Origin: Sinohyriopsis cumingii
Taxonomy: Eukaryota; Mollusca; Bivalvia; Unionida; Unionidae
DNA: 64,000 bases
Direction: 5' to 3'
Assembly (NCBI GenBank): GCA_028554795.2
Contig: CM068839.1
Span: 86,015,540-86,079,539 of the forward strand
A program made the position numbers and the translations under genes. Below are positions 1 through 14,000 of this stretch, piece after piece (the stretch's first letter is position 1; each line of letters opens with the position of its first letter). The notes under the pieces are model-generated. The model was not told where the DNA came from and searched no databases. It saw only the letters and a list, made by a program, of their open reading frames with translations.

Positions 1-823
1 ACCAATTCTAAATAAAACGCAACCTTCAGAAGTTTGAAATTCAAAATTGTTTGTTTCCTATGATTTATTGAATTTATTGGTGACCAAAAGCTATCAAGCA
101 GAGCAACAGCTATGAGACAGCTTCATACTTCATGTATTACTTTCACCTCTGAAACATACAATTTCTTTATATTATGTCAGTTTCATCATTTTTCATAGCT
201 AATACACCCTGTCTTGTTAGTGCCTGGTGATATCAGAGATATCTGAGAGCACAAATAATACAACTCTTCATGCAATCTGAAATAGTAGTGAATAAAAGAT
301 GTAAAGAAGCCAAGCTGAATTTCTTGTACAATGGCTGCAGAATGTACATGCCAAGTACTTGAAAGAATAATAACGATGCACGGCATATATAAACTGACCA
401 GAACTCTCTCACTGATTTCATGAAGAAGGTCAAATCTATTTTAGAATAGAGAAATCCAAGGTAGACTTAAGGGAGGCAACTCATCAGGTAACATCAAATG
501 TATGGACCAATCTTTGTAAACTGAACCACATCAGTTGGGAAACTTAAACAATGAAATTCTATACCCATATTTATCCCATCTGTTGATAAAACAATATGCA
601 TGGATAATGTATTTTAAGAACACTAAGAAGGACACCTCTAAATCATTTTCATACTGGCCGGCACATAATGTTGTTGAAGTTGCTGCTATTTAGAAGTGTG
701 TTTTGCTAGTGATTGTCACCTGCATAGAACTGAATCTAAAGCAAATAGAAAATCATGCAAAGTAAAAAAGGGGAGGAGAAAAAACACAATGTAAAAAAGG
801 GACATCCATTTAATATAACTCAC

Positions 824-970
824 CAAAAACTTCAATGAAACTGGTGCAGATATATTTGTTCCTGTGAAAGCTCCACAACAATTGGCATGTCTGACTCCCA
901 ATAAATTGTTGATGTTGTCCTGCTGTTAGCAATATCACTTCAGCAGGTGTGCTCCCATACACCTTGAGGC
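824..970 (-). other. candidate 147-base exon, repeated in every unit
   Basis: On the minus strand this segment follows a TTGTTGTAG acceptor and is followed by a GTGAGT donor. One frame is open throughout (2 bases, 48 codons, 1 base); the other two contain stops. The exon is 147 bases, a multiple of three, with phase 1 at both ends, so splicing one copy to the next would keep the frame (the joint reads through a Gly codon). The same segment occurs at offset 824-970 in all 18 units. A second, longer frame (61 codons) overlaps it in another phase but runs through the donor. The evidence is splice consensus plus an open frame of modest length; an AT-rich non-coding sequence could give this by chance. 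The product resembles no family I know. Confidence 0.35.
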
Positions 971-1431
971 CTACAACAAAATAAAACCCTGAACTTCTTA
1001 TATACAGGTCATTATAACTTAAATTTCTGTAAATAAGATGAAATATATGTATTGAAACATTGCATCATGAGTAGATATGGATGTAAGAGCATTAAATTAA
1101 GGTAATCATCATAAAATTAGGAAAATATACTAAGTTTATACTGAAAATGTTGATAAACTGAATAAGTATGTGAAATACTTCAATTAAACCACCTTGCTTG
1201 AAACTTATAAGGCTTTTGTTGTTCATTAGGAGAATGGATCAGGAGCAATACCTGGTAGTATTAAAACTGTTGAGTTAAGTCCCTTCTTCTACTATGATTA
1301 AGTGCAATCAAATCTATAGGAAGTGTATGTTTGGAATACCTAACTATGTCAGATTCAAGATATGGAGGTAATAAGGATATGATTTATGGCACAGTGAATC
1401 ACATTTGACAAGACTGAAAAAATGACACCGG

Positions 1432-2069
1432 TTCTTAAGGTCTCACTGGACAGTTTATCTGGTGAATTTTCATCCGACGATGACCAATTACAGAAAAGTG
1501 AGAATAATTTTACACTGAAGATACAAATAAAAACAAACTAATGATTTTTGTAGAAAGCATACATGTGAGATTTTGACTGCAGTAATCAGGTTAATTCCTG
1601 ATGCAACTGGTGGTTTTTATACTGAACCAACACTGCCACCAAACCCCTAAATTTTACATTCATTTTTGACAAGAAATAGCTATTTTGAATATTTTTCTGT
1701 GACAAGGCAGCTAAAAGAATCAGTATGTGCCTTATGCATGAATAAAGTTCACTAGTACTATAACAAATTAGCATACTTTTCATCACCCCTCAACCATCTA
1801 GATTTTTAGATATTTACCTCTGTAGCAGACACACAAAAATACGTAAGCCAAGTCGACAGCTCATTTGCAGCCCGAGTTACGCATTTGATCTCCAATGCAA
1901 ATCTAACTGTGACAGGCAGTCACCAACAAGCCAACCTATTTCCAAGCCTAACTCAAAGTAAATCTGAACCACATATAAATGCTAGGCTTATGATAATTAG
2001 GTTCATGCCTTCTACCTTAAAAATTAGAGGGGTGTCAAAATATGAAACTATCCAGTGAGACCTTAAGAA
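1432..2069. repeat. 638-base segment bounded by 25-base inverted repeats
   Basis: Bases 1432-1456 and 2045-2069 are inverted copies of one another with one mismatch; the shared core is TTAAGGTCTCACTGGA. They bracket the right third of each unit and recur in all copies. The arrangement resembles the ends of a non-autonomous DNA transposon, possibly with TTAA at the ends, but no flanking target duplication is clear and no transposase is present. The array itself ends at 38183 inside the right-hand copy of this inverted repeat. Confidence 0.5.
1818..1906 (-). other. weak candidate exon in the array unit
   Basis: On the minus strand an 89-base open segment (2 bases plus 29 codons) lies between a CTGTCACAG acceptor and a GTAAAT donor. 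Its end phase (0) does not match the start phase of the 147-base candidate exon downstream, so the two could not be spliced directly. In units 17 and 18 a 24-base deletion removes eight codons of it without changing frame. The open length is short enough to be chance. Confidence 0.2.
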
Positions 2070-5000
2070 TTCAAATAGCAGTCTGATTGAGGGAAAATCT
2101 TCTTATTTTCAAAACTTTGACCAATTCTAAATAAAACGCAACCTTCAGAAGTTTGAAATTCAAAATTGTTTGTTTCCTATGATTTATTGAATTTATTGGT
2201 GACCAAAAGCTATCAAGCAGAGCAACAGCTATGAGACAGCTTCATACTTCATGTATTACTTTCACCTCTGAAACATACAATTTCTTTATATTATGTCAGT
2301 TTCATCATTTTTCATAGCTAATACACCCTGTCTTGTTAGTGCCTGGTGATATCAGAGATATCTGAGAGCACAAATAATACAACTCTTCATGCAATCTGAA
2401 ATAGTAGTGAATAAAAGATGTAAAGAAGCCAAGCTGAATTTCTTGTACAATGGCTGCAGAATGTACATGCCAAGTACTTGAAAGAATAATAACGATGCAC
2501 GGCATATATAAACTGACCAGAACTCTCTCACTGATTTCATGAAGAAGGTCAAATCTATTTTAGAATAGAGAAATCCAAGGTAGACTTAAGGGAGGCAACT
2601 CATCAGGTAACATCAAATGTATGGACCAATCTTTGTAAACTGAACCACATCAGTTGGGAAACTTAAACAATGAAATTCTATACCCATATTTATCCCATCT
2701 GTTGATAAAACAATATGCATGGATAATGTATTTTAAGAACACTAAGAAGGACACCTCTAAATCATTTTCATACTGGCCGGCACATAATGTTGTTGAAGTT
2801 GCTGCTATTTAGAAGTGTGTTTTGCTAGTGATTGTCACCTGCATAGAACTGAATCTAAAGCAAATAGAAAATCATGCAAAGTAAAAAAGGGGAGGAGAAA
2901 AAACACAATGTAAAAAAGGGACATCCATTTAATATAACTCACCAAAAACTTCAATGAAACTGGTGCAGATATATTTGTTCCTGTGAAAGCTCCACAACAA
3001 TTGGCATGTCTGACTCCCAATAAATTGTTGATGTTGTCCTGCTGTTAGCAATATCACTTCAGCAGGTGTGCTCCCATACACCTTGAGGCCTACAACAAAA
3101 TAAAACCCTGAACTTCTTATATACAGGTCATTATAACTTAAATTTCTGTAAATAAGATGAAATATATGTATTGAAACATTACATCATGAGTAGATATGGA
3201 TGTAAGAGCATTAAATTAAGGTAATCATCATAAAATTAGGAAAATATACTAAGTTTATACTGAAAATGTTGATAAACTGAATAAGTATGTGAAATACTTC
3301 AATTAAACCACCTTGCTTGAAACTTATAAGGCTTTTGTTGTTCATTAGGAGAATGGATCAGGAGCAATACCTGGTAGTATTAAAACTGTTGAGTTAAGTC
3401 CCTTCTTCTACTATGATTAAGTGCAATCAAATCTATAGGAAGTGTATGTTTGGAATACCTAACTATGTCAGATTCAAGATATGGAGGTAATAAGGATATG
3501 ATTTATGGCACAGTGAATCACATTTGACAAGACTGAAAAAATGACACCGGTTCTTAAGGTCTCACTGGACAGTTTATCTGGTGAATTTTCATCCGACGAT
3601 GACCAATTACAGAAAAGTGAGAATAATTTTACACTGAAGATACAAATAAAAACAAACTAATGATTTTTGTAGAAAGCATACATGTGAGATTTTGACTGCA
3701 GTAATCAGGTTAATTCCTGATGCAACTGGTGGTTTTTATACTGAACCAACACTGCCACCAAACCCCTAAATTTTACATTCATTTTTGACAAGAAATAGCT
3801 ATTTTGAATATTTTTCTGTGACAAGGCAGCTAAAAGAATCAGTATGTGCCTTATGCATGAATAAAGTTCACTAGTACTATAACAAATTAGCATACTTTTC
3901 ATCACCCCTCAACCATCTAGATTTTTAGATATTTACCTCTGTAGCAGACACACAAAAATACGTAAGCCAAGTCGACAGCTCATTTGCAGCCCGAGTTACG
4001 CATTTGATCTCCAATGCAAATCTAACTGTGACAGGCAGTCACCAACAAGCCAACCTATTTCCAAGCCTAACTCAAAGTAAATCTGAACCACATATAAATG
4101 CTAGGCTTGTGATAATTAGGTTCATGCCTTCTACCTTAAAAATTAGGGGGGTGTCAAAATATGAAACTATCCAGTGAGACCTTAAGAATTCAAATAGCAG
4201 TCTGATTGAGGGAAAATCTTCTTATTTTCAAAACTTTGACCAATTCTAAATAAAACGCAACCTTCAGAAGTTTGAAATTCAAAATTGTTTGTTTCCTATG
4301 ATTTATTGAATTTATTGGTGACCAAAAGCTATCAAGCAGAGCAACAGCTATGAGACAGCTTCATACTTCATGTATTACTTTCACCTCTGAAACATACAAT
4401 TTCTTTATATTATGTCAGTTTCATCATTTTTCATAGCTAATACACCCTGTCTTGTTAGTGCCTGGTGATATCAGAGATATCTGAGAGCACAAATAATACA
4501 ACTCTTCATGCAATCTGAAATAGTAGTGAATAAAAGATGTAAAGAAGCCAAGCTGAATTTCTTGTACAATGGCTGCAGAATGTACATGCCAAGTACTTGA
4601 AAGAATAATAACGATGCACGGCATATATAAACTGACCAGAACTCTCTCACTGATTTCATGAAGAAGGTCAAATCTATTTTAGAATAGAGAAATCCAAGGT
4701 AGACTTAAGGGAGGCAACTCATCAGGTAACATCAAATGTATGGACCAATCTTTGTAAACTGAACCACATCAGTTGGGAAACTTAAACAATGAAATTCTAT
4801 ACCCATATTTATCCCATCTGTTGATAAAACAATATGCATGGATAATGTATTTTAAGAACACTAAGAAGGACACCTCTAAATCATTTTCATACTGGCCGGC
4901 ACATAATGTTGTTGAAGTTGCTGCTATTTAGAAGTGTGTTTTGCTAGTGATTGTCACCTGCATAGAACTGAATCTAAAGCAAATAGAAAATCATGCAAAG

Positions 5001-8000
5001 TAAAAAAGGGGAGGAGAAAAAACACAATGTAAAAAAGGGACATCCATTTAATATAACTCACCAAAAACTTCAATGAAACTGGTGCAGATATATTTGTTCC
5101 TGTGAAAGCTCCACAACAATTGGCATGTCTGACTCCCAATAAATTGTTGATGTTGTCCTGCTGTTAGCAATATCACTTCAGCAGGTGTGCTCCCATACAC
5201 CTTGAGGCCTACAACAAAATAAAACCCTGAACTTCTTATATACAGGTCATTATAACTTAAATTTCTGTAAATAAGATGAAATATATGTATTGAAACATTA
5301 CATCATGAGTAGATATGGATGTAAGAGCATTAAATTAAGGTAATCATCATAAAATTAGGAAAATATACTAAGTTTATACTGAAAATGTTGATAAACTGAA
5401 TAAGTATGTGAAATACTTCAATTAAACCACCTTGCTTGAAACTTATAAGGCTTTTGTTGTTCATTAGGAGAATGGATCAGGAGCAATACCTGGTAGTATT
5501 AAAACTGTTGAGTTAAGTCCCTTCTTCTACTATGATTAAGTGCAATCAAATCTATAGGAAGTGTATGTTTGGAATACCTAACTATGTCAGATTCAAGATA
5601 TGGAGGTAATAAGGATATGATTTATGGCACAGTGAATCACATTTGACAAGACTGAAAAAATGACACCGGTTCTTAAGGTCTCACTGGACAGTTTATCTGG
5701 TGAATTTTCATCCGACGATGACCAATTACAGAAAAGTGAGAATAATTTTACACTGAAGATACAAATAAAAACAAACTAATGATTTTTGTAGAAAGCATAC
5801 ATGTGAGATTTTGACTGCAGTAATCAGGTTAATTCCTGATGCAACTGGTGGTTTTTATACTGAACCAACACTGCCACCAAACCCCTAAATTTTACATTCA
5901 TTTTTGACAAGAAATAGCTATTTTGAATATTTTTCTGTGACAAGGCAGCTAAAAGAATCAGTATGTGCCTTATGCATGAATAAAGTTCACTAGTACTATA
6001 ACAAATTAGCATACTTTTCATCACCCCTCAACCATCTAGATTTTTAGATATTTACCTCTGTAGCAGACACACAAAAATACGTAAGCCAAGTCGACAGCTC
6101 ATTTGCAGCCCGAGTTACGCATTTGATCTCCAATGCAAATCTAACTGTGACAGGCAGTCACCAACAAGCCAACCTATTTCCAAGCCTAACTCAAAGTAAA
6201 TCTGAACCACATATAAATGCTAGGCTTATGATAATTAGGTTCATGCCTTCTACCTTAAAAATTAGGGGGGTGTCAAAATATGAAACTATCCAGTGAGACC
6301 TTAAGAATTCAAATAGCAGTCTGATTGAGGGAAAATCTTCTTATTTTCAAAACTTTGACCAATTCTAAATAAAACGCAACCTTCAGAAGTTTGAAATTCA
6401 AAATTGTTTGTTTCCTATGATTTATTGAATTTATTGGTGACCAAAAGCTATCAAGCAGAGCAACAGCTATGAGACAGCTTCATACTTCATGTATTACTTT
6501 CACCTCTGAAACATACAATTTCTTTATATTATGTCAGTTTCATCATTTTTCATAGCTAATACACCCTGTCTTGTTAGTGCCTGGTGATATCAGAGATATC
6601 TGAGAGCACAAATAATACAACTCTTCATGCAATCTGAAATAGTAGTGAATAAAAGATGTAAAGAAGCCAAGCTGAATTTCTTGTACAATGGCTGCAGAAT
6701 GTACATGCCAAGTACTTGAAAGAATAATAACGATGCACGGCATATATAAACTGACCAGAACTCTCTCACTGATTTCATGAAGAAGGTCAAATCTATTTTA
6801 GAATAGAGAAATCCAAGGTAGACTTAAGGGAGGCAACTCATCAGGTAACATCAAATGTATGGACCAATCTTTGTAAACTGAACCACATCAGTTGGGAAAC
6901 TTAAACAATGAAATTCTATACCCATATTTATCCCATCTGTTGATAAAACAATATGCATGGATAATGTATTTTAAGAACACTAAGAAGGACACCTCTAAAT
7001 CATTTTCATACTGGCCGGCACATAATGTTGTTGAAGTTGCTGCTATTTAGAAGTGTGTTTTGCTAGTGATTGTCACCTGCATAGAACTGAATCTAAAGCA
7101 AATAGAAAATCATGCAAAGTAAAAAAGGGGAGGAGAAAAAACACAATGTAAAAAAGGGACATCCATTTAATATAACTCACCAAAAACTTCAATGAAACTG
7201 GTGCAGATATATTTGTTCCTGTGAAAGCTCCACAACAATTGGCATGTCTGACTCCCAATAAATTGTTGATGTTGTCCTGCTGTTAGCAATATCACTTCAG
7301 CAGGTGTGCTCCCATACACCTTGAGGCCTACAACAAAATAAAACCCTGAACTTCTTATATACAGGTCATTATAACTTAAATTTCTGTAAATAAGATGAAA
7401 TATATGTATTGAAACATTACATCATGAGTAGATATGGATGTAAGAGCATTAAATTAAGGTAATCATCATAAAATTAGGAAAATATACTAAGTTTATACTG
7501 AAAATGTTGATAAACTGAATAAGTATGTGAAATACTTCAATTAAACCACCTTGCTTGAAACTTATAAGGCTTTTGTTGTTCATTAGGAGAATGGATCAGG
7601 AGCAATACCTGGTAGTATTAAAACTGTTGAGTTAAGTCCCTTCTTCTACTATGATTAAGTGCAATCAAATCTATAGGAAGTGTATGTTTGGAATACCTAA
7701 CTATGTCAGATTCAAGATATGGAGGTAATAAGGATATGATTTATGGCACAGTGAATCACATTTGACAAGACTGAAAAAATGACACCGGTTCTTAAGGTCT
7801 CACTGGACAGTTTATCTGGTGAATTTTCATCCGACGATGACCAATTACAGAAAAGTGAGAATAATTTTACACTGAAGATACAAATAAAAACAAACTAATG
7901 ATTTTTGTAGAAAGCATACATGTGAGATTTTGACTGCAGTAATCAGGTTAATTCCTGATGCAACTGGTGGTTTTTATACTGAACCAACACTGCCACCAAA

Positions 8001-11000
8001 CCCCTAAATTTTACATTCATTTTTGACAAGAAATAGCTATTTTGAATATTTTTCTGTGACAAGGCAGCTAAAAGAATCAGTATGTGCCTTATGCATGAAT
8101 AAAGTTCACTAGTACTATAACAAATTAGCATACTTTTCATCACCCCTCAACCATCTAGATTTTTAGATATTTACCTCTGTAGCAGACACACAAAAATACG
8201 TAAGCCAAGTCGACAGCTCATTTGCAGCCCGAGTTACGCATTTGATCTCCAATGCAAATCTAACTGTGACAGGCAGTCACCAACAAGCCAACCTATTTCC
8301 AAGCCTAACTCAAAGTAAATCTGAACCACATATAAATGCTAGGCTTATGATAATTAGGTTCATGCCTTCTACCTTAAAAATTAGGGGGGTGTCAAAATAT
8401 GAAACTATCCAGTGAGACCTTAAGAATTCAAATAGCAGTCTGATTGAGGGAAAATCTTCTTATTTTCAAAACTTTGACCAATTCTAAATAAAACGCAACC
8501 TTCAGAAGTTTGAAATTCAAAATTGTTTGTTTCCTATGATTTATTGAATTTATTGGTGACCAAAAGCTATCAAGCAGAGCAACAGCTATGAGACAGCTTC
8601 ATACTTCATGTATTACTTTCACCTCTGAAACATACAATTTCTTTATATTATGTCAGTTTCATCATTTTTCATAGCTAATACACCCTGTCTTGTTAGTGCC
8701 TGGTGATATCAGAGATATCTGAGAGCACAAATAATACAACTCTTCATGCAATCTGAAATAGTAGTGAATAAAAGATGTAAAGAAGCCAAGCTGAATTTCT
8801 TGTACAATGGCTGCAGAATGTACATGCCAAGTACTTGAAAGAATAATAACGATGCACGGCATATATAAACTGACCAGAACTCTCTCACTGATTTCATGAA
8901 GAAGGTCAAATCTATTTTAGAATAGAGAAATCCAAGGTAGACTTAAGGGAGGCAACTCATCAGGTAACATCAAATGTATGGACCAATCTTTGTAAACTGA
9001 ACCACATCAGTTGGGAAACTTAAACAATGAAATTCTATACCCATATTTATCCCATCTGTTGATAAAACAATATGCATGGATAATGTATTTTAAGAACACT
9101 AAGAAGGACACCTCTAAATCATTTTCATACTGGCCGGCACATAATGTTGTTGAAGTTGCTGCTATTTAGAAGTGTGTTTTGCTAGTGATTGTCACCTGCA
9201 TAGAACTGAATCTAAAGCAAATAGAAAATCATGCAAAGTAAAAAAGGGGAGGAGAAAAAACACAATGTAAAAAAGGGACATCCATTTAATATAACTCACC
9301 AAAAACTTCAATGAAACTGGTGCAGATATATTTGTTCCTGTGAAAGCTCCACAACAATTGGCATGTCTGACTCCCAATAAATTGTTGATGTTGTCCTGCT
9401 GTTAGCAATATCACTTCAGCAGGTGTGCTCCCATACACCTTGAGGCCTACAACAAAATAAAACCCTGAACTTCTTATATACAGGTCATTATAACTTAAAT
9501 TTCTGTAAATAAGATGAAATATATGTATTGAAACATTGCATCATGAGTAGATATGGATGTAAGAGCATTAAATTAAGGTAATCATCATAAAATTAGGAAA
9601 ATATACTAAGTTTATACTGAAAATGTTGATAAACTGAATAAGTATGTGAAATACTTCAATTAAACCACCTTGCTTGAAACTTATAAGGCTTTTGTTGTTC
9701 ATTAGGAGAATGGATCAGGAGCAATACCTGGTAGTATTAAAACTGTTGAGTTAAGTCCCTTCTTCTACTATGATTAAGTGCAATCAAATCTATAGGAAGT
9801 GTATGTTTGGAATACCTAACTATGTCAGATTCAAGATATGGAGGTAATAAGGATATGATTTATGGCACAGTGAATCACATTTGACAAGACTGAAAAAATG
9901 ACACCGGTTCTTAAGGTCTCACTGGACAGTTTATCTGGTGAATTTTCATCCGACGATGACCAATTACAGAAAAGTGAGAATAATTTTACACTGAAGATAC
10001 AAATAAAAACAAACTAATGATTTTTGTAGAAAGCATACATGTGAGATTTTGACTGCAGTAATCAGGTTAATTCCTGATGCAACTGGTGGTTTTTATACTG
10101 AACCAACACTGCCACCAAACCCCTAAATTTTACATTCATTTTTGACAAGAAATAGCTATTTTGAATATTTTTCTGTGACAAGGCAGCTAAAAGAATCAGT
10201 ATGTGCCTTATGCATGAATAAAGTTCACTAGTACTATAACAAATTAGCATACTTTTCATCACCCCTCAACCATCTAGATTTTTAGATATTTACCTCTGTA
10301 GCAGACACACAAAAATACGTAAGCCAAGTCGACAGCTCATTTGCAGCCCGAGTTACGCATTTGATCTCCAATGCAAATCTAACTGTGACAGGCAGTCACC
10401 AACAAGCCAACCTATTTCCAAGCCTAACTCAAAGTAAATCTGAACCACATATAAATGCTAGGCTTGTGATAATTAGGTTCATGCCTTCTACCTTAAAAAT
10501 TAGGGGGGTGTCAAAATATGAAACTATCCAGTGAGACCTTAAGAATTCAAATAGCAGTCTGATTAAGGGAAAATCTTATTTTCAAAACTTTGACCAATTC
10601 TAAATAAAACGCAACCTTCAGAAGTTTGAAATTCAAAATTGTTTGTTTCCTATGATTTATTGAATTTATTGGTGACCAAAAGCTATCAAGCAGAGCAACA
10701 GCTATGAGACAGCTTCATACTTCATGTATTACTTTCACCTCTGAAACATACAATTTCTTTATATTATGTCAGTTTCATCATTTTTCATAGCTAATACACC
10801 CTGTCTTGTTAGTGCCTGGTGATATCAGAGATATCTGAGAGCACAAATAATACAACTCTTCATGCAATCTGAAATAGTAGTGAATAAAAGATGTAAAGAA
10901 GCCAAGCTGAATTTCTTGTACAATGGCTGCAGAATGTACATGCCAAGTACTTGAAAGAATAATAACGATGCACGGCATATATAAACTGACCAGAACTCTC

Positions 11001-14000
11001 TCACTGATTTCATGAAGAAGGTCAAATCTATTTTAGAATAGAGAAATCCAAGGTAGACTTAAGGGAGGCAACTCATCAGGTAACATCAAATGTATGGACC
11101 AATCTTTGTAAACTGAACCACATCAGTTGGGAAACTTAAACAATGAAATTCTATACCCATATTTATCCCATCTGTTGATAAAACAATATGCATGGATAAT
11201 GTATTTTAAGAACACTAAGAAGGACACCTCTAAATCATTTTCATACTGGCCGGCACATAATGTTGTTGAAGTTGCTGCTATTTAGAAGTGTGTTTTGCTA
11301 GTGATTGTCACCTGCATAGAACTGAATCTAAAGCAAATAGAAAATCATGCAAAGTAAAAAAGGGGAGGAGAAAAAACACAATGTAAAAAAGGGACATCCA
11401 TTTAATATAACTCACCAAAAACTTCAATGAAACTGGTGCAGATATATTTGTTCCTGTGAAAGCTCCACAACAATTGGCATGTCTGACTCCCAATAAATTG
11501 TTGATGTTGTCCTGCTGTTAGCAATATCACTTCAGCAGGTGTGCTCCCATACACCTTGAGGCCTACAACAAAATAAAACCCTGAACTTCTTATATACAGG
11601 TCATTATAACTTAAATTTCTGTAAATAAGATGAAATATATGTATTGAAACATTGCATCATGAGTAGATATGGATGTAAGAGCATTAAATTAAGGTAATCA
11701 TCATAAAATTAGGAAAATATACTAAGTTTATACTGAAAATGTTGATAAACTGAATAAGTATGTGAAATACTTCAATTAAACCACCTTGCTTGAAACTTAT
11801 AAGGCTTTTGTTGTTCATTAGGAGAATGGATCAGGAGCAATACCTGGTAGTATTAAAACTGTTGAGTTAAGTCCCTTCTTCTACTATGATTAAGTGCAAT
11901 CAAATCTATAGGAAGTGTATGTTTGGAATACCTAACTATGTCAGATTCAAGATATGGAGGTAATAAGGATATGATTTATGGCACAGTGAATCACATTTGA
12001 CAAGACTGAAAAAATGACACCGGTTCTTAAGGTCTCACTGGACAGTTTATCTGGTGAATTTTCATCCGACGATGACCAATTACAGAAAAGTGAGAATAAT
12101 TTTACACTGAAGATACAAATAAAAACAAACTAATGATTTTTGTAGAAAGCATACATGTGAGATTTTGACTGCAGTAATCAGGTTAATTCCTGATGCAACT
12201 GGTGGTTTTTATACTGAACCAACACTGCCACCAAACCCCTAAATTTTACATTCATTTTTGACAAGAAATAGCTATTTTGAATATTTTTCTGTGACAAGGC
12301 AGCTAAAAGAATCAGTATGTGCCTTATGCATGAATAAAGTTCACTAGTACTATAACAAATTAGCATACTTTTCATCACCCCTCAACCATCTAGATTTTTA
12401 GATATTTACCTCTGTAGCAGACACACAAAAATACGTAAGCCAAGTCGACAGCTCATTTGCAGCCCGAGTTACGCATTTGATCTCCAATGCAAATCTAACT
12501 GTGACAGGCAGTCACCAACAAGCCAACCTATTTCCAAGCCTAACTCAAAGTAAATCTGAACCACATATAAATGCTAGGCTTATGATAATTAGGTTCATGC
12601 CTTCTACCTTAAAAATTAGGGGGGTGTCAAAATATGAAACTATCCAGTGAGACCTTAAGAATTCAAATAGCAGTCTGATTGAGGGAAAATCTTCTTATTT
12701 TCAAAACTTTGACCAATTCTAAATAAAACGCAACCTTCAGAAGTTTGAAATTCAAAATTGTTTGTTTCCTATGATTTATTGAATTTATTGGTGACCAAAA
12801 GCTATCAAGCAGAGCAACAGCTATGAGACAGCTTCATACTTCATGTATTACTTTCACCTCTGAAACATACAATTTCTTTATATTATGTCAGTTTCATCAT
12901 TTTTCATAGCTAATACACCCTGTCTTGTTAGTGCCTGGTGATATCAGAGATATCTGAGAGCACAAATAATACAACTCTTCATGCAATCTGAAATAGTAGT
13001 GAATAAAAGATGTAAAGAAGCCAAGCTGAATTTCTTGTACAATGGCTGCAGAATGTACATGCCAAGTACTTGAAAGAATAATAACGATGCACGGCATATA
13101 TAAACTGACCAGAACTCTCTCACTGATTTCATGAAGAAGGTCAAATCTATTTTAGAATAGAGAAATCCAAGGTAGACTTAAGGGAGGCAACTCATCAGGT
13201 AACATCAAATGTATGGACCAATCTTTGTAAACTGAACCACATCAGTTGGGAAACTTAAACAATGAAATTCTATACCCATATTTATCCCATCTGTTGATAA
13301 AACAATATGCATGGATAATGTATTTTAAGAACACTAAGAAGGACACCTCTAAATCATTTTCATACTGGCCGGCACATAATGTTGTTGAAGTTGCTGCTAT
13401 TTAGAAGTGTGTTTTGCTAGTGATTGTCACCTGCATAGAACTGAATCTAAAGCAAATAGAAAATCATGCAAAGTAAAAAAGGGGAGGAGAAAAAACACAA
13501 TGTAAAAAAGGGACATCCATTTAATATAACTCACCAAAAACTTCAATGAAACTGGTGCAGATATATTTGTTCCTGTGAAAGCTCCACAACAATTGGCATG
13601 TCTGACTCCCAATAAATTGTTGATGTTGTCCTGCTGTTAGCAATATCACTTCAGCAGGTGTGCTCCCATACACCTTGAGGCCTACAACAAAATAAAACCC
13701 TGAACTTCTTATATACAGGTCATTATAACTTAAATTTCTGTAAATAAGATGAAATATATGTATTGAAACATTGCATCATGAGTAGATATGGATGTAAGAG
13801 CATTAAATTAAGGTAATCATCATAAAATTAGGAAAATATACTAAGTTTATACTGAAAATGTTGATAAACTGAATAAGTATGTGAAATACTTCAATTAAAC
13901 CACCTTGCTTGAAACTTATAAGGCTTTTGTTGTTCATTAGGAGAATGGATCAGGAGCAATACCTGGTAGTATTAAAACTGTTGAGTTAAGTCCCTTCTTC

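Noticed and set aside
186-433. Overlapping 66-codon minus-strand frames repeated in every array unit
   Set aside because: Two frames overlap the same DNA, codon use looks random, and they are conserved only because the whole unit is nearly identical in all copies.
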